A DNA stretch of 64,000 nucleotides from Piromyces finnis. Its lineage: Eukaryota; Neocallimastigomycota; Neocallimastigomycetes; Neocallimastigales; Neocallimastigaceae. The notes under the pieces are model-generated. The model saw only the letters and a list, made by a program, of their open reading frames with translations. It was not told where the DNA came from and did no database searches. The DNA lies in the NCBI GenBank assembly GCA_002104945.1, contig MCFH01000047.1, forward strand, positions 1 to 64,000, read 5' to 3'. The position numbers were made by a program, and so were the translations under genes. Shown here piece by piece: positions 54,201-64,000 of this stretch; position 1 is the stretch's first letter, and the number at the start of each line of letters is the position of its first letter.

Positions 54201-56604
54201 AAATATTCTAAATGCTGTAAATAAAATAAACGACAATGATAATACAATAAAAAAATTAGGAATAACTAATAGTAGCTCAGAAAAAATTTTAAAAGAGATG
54301 AATAAACTAAAGTCAACAAAATATAACAGTAACAGTAATAATTCTTGTCCAAACAATACAAATAATAATTTATTAAATAATTCAATTATATCGGCAAAGG
54401 CAACAACAGATAGTAATGTAGCATCACTTTTAAGTACCAATATAGGAAAAACAATAGATAATAATGTTGCTATAATAAATTCTATAAATAATGCCTATAC
54501 AAGAAGTAAGAATGATAACATAGCTCTTATTAGTACAATACCAGAAATTAATACAAATGATAAAATTAATTTGTATTTAAATAATACTAATCATATAAAT
54601 AATGCATTAACCAAAGCTAATAATGAGATGAATAATACTTCAGCTTTAATTAATAATGCTATTGCCAAAAATATAGGAGTAGATAATTCTACTACATCTT
54701 TATTAAATAATTTTAAAAATACTTCAACATTAAGCAGTACTAACGAATTATTAAAAAATTCTATAAGCAATATAAATATTAATAAATCAACAAATTTAGA
54801 TAAAACACAAGTGAATAATGAAACTTTATTAAAAAATACAATAAAAAAACCAATTACTGTAAATAATTCAAATGCAATTTTAAATGATACTGAAAATTCT
54901 GTAAATATATTAAATAATGTGCTATATAATGCTAATATTAAAAAAGAAGATATTATAAATAATAATAATAATAATAAAGTAACAAATTCCAATGATAATT
55001 TAAAAAACAATGATACAGTTCTTTTAAAGAATGAACTAAATAAAATAGCAAGTTCAAATTCATTAAACATATTAAGAAATGATTCATCAAAATCTACTAT
55101 AAATAAAAATATTGCATTATTAAATAAAGTAATGAATAATTCAATAAAAAAGACAGCTTCAAATACTTCAACAATTAATAATAGCGTTGCCCTTTTAAAT
55201 AGCCTTCTGAGTGAGGCGAATCCAACAAATGCTGCGATTTTGAGTAAAGTTATTGGAAAAACAAGTATTAAGCCTAATGTTAATAATAATAAAATAAAAA
55301 ATTCAAACTTATTTAATAATAATTTAAATGAGACAAAAGTTTCAAATTCAGAGATAAAGCCAAATTTAGCTGTTTATAATAAACACACCATTAAACCCCA
55401 GACTGAAAAGACTACTGAAATTACTAACAATAAATTAATTGATATAAAAAATATGAATATATCTCAAACTTCTTCGATGGACAAAATAGAGTATAATAAA
55501 AATTTCATAAATTCTACACTAAAAAAAATTAATCTTCCAAATAACAGTAATATAATAAATAAAAGTATTGAAGCATTTAATAATCTTATTAGTGGAAGTA
55601 ATCAATTAAATAATAAAAACAGTAATAATAAAATAATGATAGAGAATAAAAATAAATTTATTAATTCAAAAAATGCATCAAATAATGTAGTTACTACCAA
55701 CAGTCTATTATCTAAAACTAAAGCTTCAATTGATAACTCTAAAACTATAAAATCGCATATTCCTTCAGATTTATCAGCAAAGATAAATAGTCTTGTCTCA
55801 TTAGAAATAAAAGATAATAAGAATTTTGTAAATAATACAAATATGAAGAATGCTCAAAATGCACAAATTCTAAAATATATTTCACAAAATAATTCAAAGA
55901 TATCAAATATAAATTCCAATATAGAAAATAATATCGCAATAAATAAATCTAGTGAAGCGATTAATAAAGCAATATCGAATTCTTCTAGTGAACCTAAACA
56001 AATAAAGTCTGAACCCTCTACAATTAAAGATTCTTCTAATACAATAAAAAATAATATGATTAAAGTTTCAACAACTTCGAATACATTATTAACATCTAAT
56101 AAATTACTATCTCAATTACCAACAACAATGCCATCATCCACTATTGTTGTCACTACTATTCCTAGCGTATCGTCAGTAGCCAATACATCAGTAAATTTAA
56201 AGAATTCAACGAGTAATCTAATTTCTACAACGCAAAATCCAAAATCTTTCAAAAATATATTACCATCTTCAAATAATAAAATTAGTAAAAATTCAATTTT
56301 CGAAAAACCTGACGTCAATGTTATTAATTCTATCATTAATAAAAGTAATACTACACCTATAACATTAAACCCAGAAATAAATATTAAAAAAATACCAGAA
56401 TTTAATAAGCAGAATGTAGTTTTTGAAAAATTAAAAGAATTACAATCAATAGCTATAAATGAAAAAGAGGAAACATTTACAGAAAAAGAAATGGAAAGTA
56501 AGATTTTCAAAAATAACAAAAGATTATTGGAAGAAATACCTTATAAAGATCAAGTAAAAAAAAGGTAAGAAATTGAATATAGTAAAAAGATAAATAAATA
56601 ATAA

Positions 56605-56671
<67 letters not shown>

Positions 56672-57247
56672 ATAGATATCAATACTCAATATATTTTGTT
56701 CCCACATTTATAGATTAACCTATTCATTAGAAAAAGACCATCAATCTGTTTTAAAGGTTGATATTTCACCATTCAAATCAAAATTAGATATACTAAAAAG
56801 ATTGTTACCATTCCATCTCTATCAGTATATTGATGATAACTATGATTTTAAAAAAGATTTCGAAGAATTAGATAAAAAAGGTAAAATATTCATAATGGAG
56901 ATTTAAGAATAAAAATAATAAAGAAAATAATATATTAAAATAAATCTTTTTATAAAAAATTTTAGGAGACATTTATATTCAAAAATCTGAAGAATTGAAA
57001 GCACGCTATATTGATACTTTGAAAAGACAAGCAAAAGTATAAAAACATTATAAATTATAATACAAAATATAAAAAGATATTATTTTAAAATATATAATTT
57101 TTTTTTATATTATAAAAATAGGAAAAGGTAGAACTTCCATTATTATTATTAAGCGAAAAGTTACAAAATGAAAGTTATGAAGAAGAAATTAAAGAAAGAA
57201 AAAAGATTATTGAGGAATATAATTTACAAAAAGAAAAAAGAAATTGA
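51263..57247 (+). CDS. Giant Asn/Ser/Leu-rich protein with C-terminal GLTSCR1-like domain
   Basis: Five exons (51263-52181, 52283-56564, 56714-56880, 56966-57036, 57122-57247) sum to exactly 1855 codons. The first ~1735 residues are low-complexity Asn, Ser, Leu, Ile, Thr and Lys with repeated LLNN/NSI/NIS text. The last ~120 residues are ordered: RLTYSLEKDHQSVLKVDISP, FKSKLDILKRLLPFHLYQYI, then a charged helix ending in KIIEEYNLQKEKRN. The FKS..D..KRLLPFH block resembles the GLTSCR1 (BICRA) domain, which in animals defines the BRD9-containing non-canonical SWI/SNF complex; fungal proteins with this domain are known. Function is therefore inferred as chromatin remodelling. The upstream TTG codon in frame was not used because an ATG follows three codons later. 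The antisense strand also has long open frames, a composition effect. Confidence 0.7.
53827..54240 (+). repeat. Array of about nine 16-residue repeats within the large protein
   Basis: Units of 15-16 residues follow the pattern (S/N)(I/L)L(T/S)NP(I/L)NSINVSSA(S/N): SIIGNPLNSFNIGDIS, NLLTNPINSINVSSAS, SILSNPLNTINVSSAN, PLLTNSIINVSNPS, SLLTSSINNITIPSSV, SLINNTINSLNINTSS, ILNNSINSLELQNKN and NILKNNVNNLNISPNT, then a decaying copy. The regular spacing of I/L/V suggests a solenoid rather than random low complexity. Confidence 0.7.
56583..56674. repeat. (AAAT)n microsatellite in an intron
   Basis: About 20 AAAT/AATA units between exons 2 and 3 of the GLTSCR1-type gene. Confidence 0.9.
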
Positions 57248-57361
57248 AAAAAAGAATTAAATGATATCAACTGTGAATCAAATGTAAATAAATAATAATG
57301 GATTGAATTTATCTCATAATAGGAATAAATAAGATAAAGAAATAAAATATATATATATATA

Positions 57362-57392
<31 letters not shown>

Positions 57393-57801
57393 TACTATTT
57401 TAGATTTCATTTCTCTTATATTATTGTGCAAAAACTGTTTTTAATAACAAGCTTATAAAATTATCATTTTTATTATTTTTGTATTATATAAATATATATT
57501 AAATATTATAACAATAAAAAAAAAAAAAAAAAAGTTATAAAATTTTTATAGTATTTATTCATTTAATTATTTATTTATTATTTTAATAATAATTAAAAAA
57601 TATTTTATTTATTTTACTATTGATTTTGTCTTTCTTTTAAATTTTTTTTTTTTTTTTTTTGAAAAGTTCCTTATTTTTTCGAAAAGAAATGTTTTTGTAT
57701 TAAACATGGGAGGATAATAAAAGCAAATTAGTCATTGAAAAATAAGCTCTACTTTATTTATTTATTTATTTTTTTTGTTTATTATTTATTTATTATTAAT
57801 A
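57248..57801. other. Convergent intergenic spacer
   Basis: Between two gene ends. A tract at about 57368-57391, another at about 57518-57533, and a T tract at about 57644-57660. No coding signal. Confidence 0.6.
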
Positions 57802-60800
57802 TTATTTAATTCCAAAACCTTCACTATAATATATAGCTTTTTCAAGTTTATCGGCTAAAGCTTCTTTTGATTCATAATTAAATAAAAGAATTTCATTAAA
57901 ACATGTATGTGTTTGTGGTAGATATTCTTTGCCTATTATATCCTCATAGTATGTAATTTGAAATTTCATATCCTTTAAAAAGGAATATAAAAATAAATTT
58001 AATTTGTTAAGACAAAATAAACTAGTGTAGAATTGAATTTTTAAATAGAATTTTACCTCTATACCAGTAGGACAAATACGATCTGAACCTGTAACAAAAA
58101 TCATTAACTTTTTTTTCATTTGTTCATCGTATTTACTAACAATTTCCCAGAACCATTGAACTGCTCTTGTATTTGCATCACATCTAAAAATTACAAAATT
58201 TTATTTTAATTATTTTTTTTTTTTTTTAATTTTATTTTTCATTTAAAATTATAATATATATTACTTTTTATAAACTGTAATTCCTCTAAGACGGTCTATA
58301 TCAATATCTTCTTCTCCAAGAATCATACTCTTTTTTTTTTAAAAAAAAAAAATTTAATAAATTAAATTTATAATAAAAAATATATAAAACTATAATTTAC
58401 TTGAATCTCTTCTGGTCTACACAATGATAAAAAGTTCCCTGAGCACAATAAATTAAAGCCTTCTCTAAAAGCCTTTATTTTAAATTAATATTAGATACAG
58501 TATATATATGATTAAAGAATTATTAAATTTTAATATATACCATTTCTAATGATAAAAAAACTTTTTTCTTTAGTTTTTAATTTATAACTTACCTCGAATT
58601 TCTTTTGTACGGATTCTATAAAGAACCAATAGAGATAGCGATCAACAAAATCCTTTCTATTTTCTTTATTAACATAAATATCTTGACCTTTTTCAATTAA
58701 TGGCACCTGTACAACCTTACCAAATTCAGAATATGTTGCCATAAAATTCATACAAAATACATCTTCCATATTTTCACCCTCATATTTTAAAATTTCATCA
58801 AAACTATGGGCTACTTGAGGATGTATTTCTCTTAAATCCTCTAAATTACAAGTATAATTAAGAAGGCGTTTATAACAAGCTAGTGGTAACCGGATATCTA
58901 AAATAATACCATTATAAATTGCTAAACCAATGATAATACCTAAAAGTTTATATTGACTTTCATTTTCAAATGATATTGGACTAAACCAACATAAGTTGGT
59001 AGTTTCATCAAACTTAAACATACCATATTTTGGTTCAAACAACTCTTTCACTAAAAGAAATAGCCACTCCTTTCTTAAACCACCAGCATCAACTCCATCT
59101 TCACCAATAAATTTAACATTTAATCTTTTTTTCATATCTACACCATTTTTTAATGCAAGTTGAATTTGATCCAATGAATCTTCTATTAAATGATCTCTTC
59201 TAATTTGTATACTGAAATATGGATTTACAGGTGTTGTTCCTGAAATATTATTACGTAAAATTGATGTTAAATATTGATTTGTTTCCATCTTCAAAATCTA
59301 ATGGTAAAAAGCATATATATAAAATAATACAATAATAATTATTATTTTAATATATTATATTTAAGTTTTAATTTATTTCTATATTAAATATATATATATA
59401 TATTACATTAATCTTTTGTCCTAATGAAATTAAACATGGATATTGACAAAAAGAAAAACATCTATTTAAATATATTATATTAAAAACCTTTTAATTAAAG
59501 ATTGCTGAATCTCTTTATAATATCAAATATTATAATAATAATACTTACGGTTGAACATTCTGCCAATTATTATAATCACCAGTAATATCAATTAAATCAA
59601 CTGCCATATTATAAAATTCGGATATAGGTATACTAGGTTTACGTATATTGTTAGCGGCATCTTTAATATATTAAGAAAATTGGAAAATAATAAAATAACA
59701 ATGAATACTTTTTTCAAATATCACAAAAACAAAATTTTGTTTTGTATCAATAAAAAAATATTACGAAGTAAAGCCATAATTCTAGAAGCAGCTTTTATTG
59801 ACCAGTCATTTGGATAGATCTTATACATATCTTCAAATTCCATTAAACGGTAGGATATAAAATGGTTTACTAATTCAATTTTCTTTTTAAAATCTTCTTC
59901 TGAAAGGCTATTTTAATTATTATTGTTATTATTATTTATATTAATTTTATATTATTGAAATAATAAATAATTATATATTAAATAATTCTTAAACTTTACT
60001 TTGCAAACACTCCAACCATATATTTATGTAAATTATTTGATAAACACGATATTATTCCGAATAGTCTTTTTAATATTTCATGATTTCTAAGTTTTTCATC
60101 TTTTGTACCATTATGGAATAAAAATGGACACTTTTAATTTAGTTTTGTTAATTATTATTATTAATAATTATATATAAATTTAAAAAATATATATATTATG
60201 ATAGTAAATTAATACATTATATTTATATAATGTTAAAACTTTATGAAATAATAAAAAAAGGACAAAACTATATATATATATAAAAGCATATACTTTATAA
60301 TAATCTTACTTCAAATATTATAAGAAGAAAACGAACATCACTATTAACAGTAAGTTTTCTTCCCGGTCTTTTTAATAATGTTATTAAACCATTCATTACT
60401 TCTGATTCAACTGAACTACACTATAATTTATTTAATGTTTATATATGTATATGTTAAATCGATAATATTAATTAAATAATAAATTTTATTGAAGATTTTA
60501 TGCATTTTTAAAATAATATCTTACTAAGTATCCAATAAATTCATATGTATTCAACAATTCTTCATAATTAATTGCATTTGGGTCATCATCTCCTGGTTTC
60601 TGTACATTTTGATAATATATAATTATTGAATATATAAATATATATATATAAGTATATATTGCTTATTTTGTATTATTCACAAATTTCAAAATACATAGAA
60701 ATTTATTAACCTTGAATGCTTCATTTAAATTACAAAATCTAGAAAAGTAGCAATTTATATATTCTAGAAATATATTAATATTTCCCATTTCATTTAACAT

Positions 60801-61202
60801 TCTTAATGTATCTAAAGAAAGAATTGCATCTTATTTTATTGTAAAATTTTATAAATATATATATTAATTGTTAATTATTAAACAATAAAAAAAAAAAAAA
60901 ATACATATAAAAAATATAGCTATTAGCAATATTATATTATTTATAATTATTTATACAATTAAATTTTTTACTTTCTTCCTTTATTTGGGATAGCGGATTA
61001 ATATCGTTAATAGTCTCACAAACTGTACATCTAAAGCAATTAACATCTAATGGATATTGTAGAAGACTATCACAACAAAAACATCTTCCCTTTTTCTATA
61101 TGCGATATTTTTTTTAATATAATATGTTTTAAAATTCATTTTAAAATTATAAATTAAAAATAATAAAATATTTTCTTCTCATGTTACCATTGATGTTGAC
61201 AT
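57802..61202 (-). CDS. HUL4: HECT-type E3 ubiquitin ligase, Hul4/HECTD2-like
   Basis: A many-exon gene starting MSTSM (61188-61202). The second exon encodes a four-Cys zinc-binding motif (KGRCFCCDSLLQYPLDVNCF, then CTVC), as found at the start of Hul4-type ligases. Middle exons are helical. The HECT domain is largely in one exon (about 58590-59290): YFSIQIRRDHLIEDSLDQI, VKFIGEDGVDAGGLRKEWLF, YKLLGIIIGLAIYNGIILDI and MEDVFCMNFMATYSEFG. Then come FREGFNLLCS, LRGITVYKK, WFWEIVSKY and FVTGSDRICPTGIE. The catalytic Cys is in LPQTHTCFNEILLF, near the end. HECT enzymes take ubiquitin from an E2 onto this Cys and pass it to substrates. The frame ends GFGIK, as in the family. Exons between 59550 and 61000 are short and only approximately bounded. 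Confidence 0.85.
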
Positions 61203-62303
61203 TTTTAATATATTCAAAAATGACCTTTATATATATGGTGGCTTTTTGATAATATACTTAATTTATATTTCCCCTTTTTTATCTATTTTTTTTTTTTCAT
61301 ATTTAGATATTTAATTATTCAAAAAAATTATTAATATTTATAAATTTGCTATTTTTTATATTCATTCTAAATTTTATTTTAAATATGAAATAAAGCTAAA
61401 AGTTTAAAATTGTTCATAAAAGAAAAATAAAAAAATATATATATTATACCCAATTTCTTTTTATTATTATTTTTATTATATAATAAGTTAACCTTATTAA
61501 ATATCTATTATTTATATTATAATTGAAAAATAAAAATAAAAAATAAAAATTATTATATTTTATAAATATTTAAATGGATTTACATTTAAAATTTTGATAA
61601 TAGTGTACAAGCTTAAATAATTGGAATTTCTTTCTTAATCTTAAAATGATAAAATTATTAAATCTATTTGAAATTGAGATTTTTAAATTTTAATTTGTTT
61701 ATTGTTTATATCATACAATTTCCTTTTAATATAAAAAAAAAGTACATTTTTATCATTATTGTTATTATTGTTATCATTATTTATTATATAGATTTATTAA
61801 ATGAAACTGAGCTAAATTTAATTAACAAATTATTTATTATTTTTTACTATTCTTGAATTTTTTAATAAATATCATTAGATATACTATAATTATTTATTAT
61901 ATACTTTTAATTCTTATTCATTAAACAATGGAAATGTCAAAAACAATTAGATAAGTAATAAATATAAATTGTATTGAAATTTTAAATTTCAAAATCTTGT
62001 TGACAATTTTTATATTGACTTTATCATTAATAAAATAAACATAATATTCTTTAAAGGATACTTAGTTTATACAGTTTTAAATCATATTACCTTTAAACGA
62101 TTTTTAATTAAAAAAAAACTATTTTTCTTTCATCTATTTTATATATTATTTATCGGTTTTTTTTTTACTTGATAATTAATATATAATTAACGAAGGAGTG
62201 AAACTTCTTTAATTATATTAAATATTTAATTGTGTCATATATTAAATAAAATATTGTGTTATATTAATATTTTATAATTAATATTAAAAATTTTTTTTAT
62301 GAC
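61203..62303. other. Intergenic, nothing recognised
   Basis: AT-rich spacer upstream of HUL4 and up to the retroposon insertion. The 62-codon plus-strand frame near 61668 is hydrophobic low-complexity and not called. Confidence 0.6.
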
Positions 62304-62794
62304 TTATAAGAATGGTTTCTGGTTCGACCCCGCAGATGTCAGTGCCTGTGGATTTTCCCACTGGGTTTGCCATGGGTTGGGTTATGATATTCAGGTAAGT
62401 ATAAATGAACTTTCTAATTTACTACTATGATAATAACACTCGTCTAGCCGGCCTGAGAGGGTCTAGTGTACATGGTACATTCCAAATTAGAACTTAATAA
62501 GTGGTGACTTAGGCTATGCCAAAAACACATAATATTCCTTAATCAATTTAAGTGTAAACATTAGGGGGCGGTTGACACGTGATCAAATTGACTATAAGAG
62601 GCTTAGCATTGTAGTTGTGAAATATCGTACAACGACATGCATCTAATGTACATGGATTAAGTGAGCGTCGAAGCTGAAGAAACAGTATGACAGACCAGGA
62701 GGGTCACAACCACCTAGCAATAGGAATGAGCCAACGTTTCTCTAAGAACCACCATTGGAGCTAACTCTGATCGATGGGAGAAATGCACTCGGAA

Positions 62795-62876
<82 letters not shown>

Positions 62877-62888
62877 ATAAGAATGGTT
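62304..62888 (+). mobile_element. Poly(A)-tailed retroposon (SINE-like or 5'-truncated LINE) with 14-bp target duplications
   Basis: A 480-bp body (62318-62797) of clearly higher GC than everything around it ends in 77 uninterrupted A residues (62798-62874). It is flanked by identical 14-bp direct repeats, TTATAAGAATGGTT, at 62304-62317 and 62875-62888. These are the marks of target-primed reverse transcription. The body begins TCTGGTTCGACCCC, and GGTTCGACCCC matches the B box of tRNA-type Pol III promoters, so the element may be a tRNA-derived SINE truncated just 5' of the B box. No protein-coding frame was seen in the body. It contains CAGGTAAGT (an ideal splice donor) at about 62393 and a 14-base near-repeat TCTA(G/A)TGTACATGG at 62462 and 62642. 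The pure A tail and exact duplications indicate a recent insertion. Confidence 0.85.
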
Positions 62889-63574
62889 ATAATATATTTA
62901 CAAATTATATTTTAAACTTAGTATTTTGGACATTTCTATATATAAGCCATATAATTATAATAAATATATAAATGCAAAGAAGAAAAAAAAAACATATACA
63001 TAATTGATAATATTATTCATATCATCAGCATTAATGATCTAAATCAGAATTAAAGTTTTACCATATAGTGTTTGCTGATGATAATTAGAAATTATAATTT
63101 ATTATTAATATTAAATTTAAAATCTTCTTAATGTGTAACTTTTTAATCAAAATTAATTGTACTACCAATAATTATTTTTATTATCAATTATATAACCTTT
63201 TTATTATTTAATAAAAGAAATAGATAAATACTTTATAAAGATGATTACTATAATTATTATTATATTTTAATATTAACAGTTAAAAGTTATTATATGTAAT
63301 TTTTAATTTATTATATAATTTTACATCAGAAATTTAATGACATTTTTATCGATTATTCAATTTTTCATTATGGATAAATTTTTTAAATTTTATTAATAAA
63401 AAATTTATTTTAAAAATAGTATTCAAAAAATTGAAATTATATATAATATATATATATATATATTTTTCCCCTTAAACATATCCTTATAATTCTAAATAAA
63501 TTATACTTCTCAAATAAATTTGAACACTATGATACTACAAAATAAATGAATGAATATATATATTAAATAAAAAA
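62889..63574. other. Intergenic, nothing recognised
   Basis: AT-rich spacer between the retroposon and the RBM48-like gene. No coding signal. Confidence 0.6.
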
Positions 63575-64000
63575 ATGAATGATGAAGAAAAAAACAAAGA
63601 TACTTTTCATAGTAACATTGTAATTGATACAACTACAATTTCAGATGTTGCTACCACAAGAAAGAAATATAGAACAGGAAATAATCCTACTTCTGTCAAA
63701 GGTATTTTCATCTTTCATATCAAAATAAAATGATAGATAAATATATATTAATTAAGTGCTTATTATATCAAATATCTATACCATTATTAAAATTGTAATA
63801 TAACTTAGTTTATACAATAGCACAGGAATCAAGGTATTCACATATTCATTAATAAAACAAAAATTATTTAAAAAATAAATAAATAAATAAAAAATAGATT
63901 CTTATGTAGTTATATTTTAATAGATATTTAATAGTATCGAATGTACCGGTATTGGGAATTACAAAAGAATTGATAGAATTATTTGCTTTATATGGACCAA
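63575..64000 (+). CDS. RBM48: RBM48-like RNA-binding protein, 5' part only
   Basis: Three exons (63575-63701, 63809-63833, 63924 to the window end) join in phase. After a charged N terminus, the text RTGNNPTSVKVYTIAQESRY, then LIVSNVPVLGITKELIELFALYGP, is the start of the RBM48 RNA-recognition motif (RNP2 strand and first helix). The VYTIAQESR exon is only 25 bases yet fits both phases and the family sequence, which supports the model. RBM48 works with ARMC7 in the U12-type minor spliceosome. The gene is cut by the window edge. Confidence 0.8.

Noticed and set aside
52851-54440. 529-codon open frame antisense to the large Asn/Ser-rich gene (and another at 54591-55070)
   Set aside because: These are mirror frames. 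The sense codons AAT, AAC and AGT rarely give stops on the complement, and the text is Leu/Phe/Ile low complexity. The sense frame has proper splice joins and an ordered domain.
62318-62340. A tRNA gene at the GGTTCGACCCC motif
   Set aside because: Only the T-arm/B-box resembles tRNA. There is no acceptor stem, D-arm or anticodon arm, and the flanks show a retroposon insertion.
62774-62971. Poly-lysine frame
   Set aside because: Translation of the retroposon poly(A) tail.

Overview
The window is a very AT-rich, intron-dense eukaryotic nuclear segment. Short introns with GT..AG ends break up most genes, and homopolymer and ATT/AAAT tracts fill the spaces between them. The best evidence for the host is the gene at 34996-37029. 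It encodes a secreted GH26 mannanase with an N-terminal CBM35-type module and three C-terminal CBM10-like fungal dockerins, a design known from the cellulosomes of anaerobic gut fungi (Neocallimastigomycota). A SHIPPO/ODF3-type gene (45112-46658) fits a zoospore-forming, flagellated fungus.

Layout. Minus strand, 1-26 kb: an inner-nuclear-membrane SRC1/MAN1 protein; an ankyrin-only protein; a membrane-anchored PP2C of the pyruvate dehydrogenase phosphatase type that has lost key metal-site motifs; a LIM protein related to the LIM-RhoGAP Lrg1, with a frameshift and no RhoGAP; an unrecognised multi-exon protein with a tentative MTBP/Sld7-like tail; COP9 signalosome subunit 6; and an M3 thimet/saccharolysin-type oligopeptidase. 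Next come a plus-strand transmembrane PDI and a minus-strand lysophosphatidate acyltransferase. A decayed dockerin-gene remnant (about 32588-32927, minus) and a perfect 22-bp hairpin precede the intact mannanase. After it come an orphan seven-segment membrane protein, Rab18, a 3.8-kb gene-poor stretch with a 152-bp ATT microsatellite, the SHIPPO protein, Mg-dependent phosphatase 1 (all minus), a small plus-strand membrane protein, an 1854-residue Asn/Ser-rich plus-strand protein ending in a GLTSCR1-like domain, a minus-strand Hul4/HECTD2-type HECT ubiquitin ligase, a young poly(A)-tailed retroposon, and the 5' end of an RBM48-like plus-strand gene cut by the window edge.

The genes are not an operon or cluster. 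They are mostly eukaryotic housekeeping genes (nuclear envelope, COP9 and ubiquitin, secretory pathway, lipid synthesis, chromatin, splicing) plus one lineage-specific plant-wall enzyme. The observations most worth checking are the mannanase pseudogene with its catalytic domain deleted, the retroposon with 14-bp target-site duplications and a 77-A tail, the predicted pseudophosphatase, the broken Lrg1-like gene, and the 16-residue repeat array in the GLTSCR1-type protein. I found no tRNA, rRNA or CRISPR array. Exon boundaries were assigned by eye from GT/AG sites, reading frame and remembered family conservation, so single-base errors are possible.
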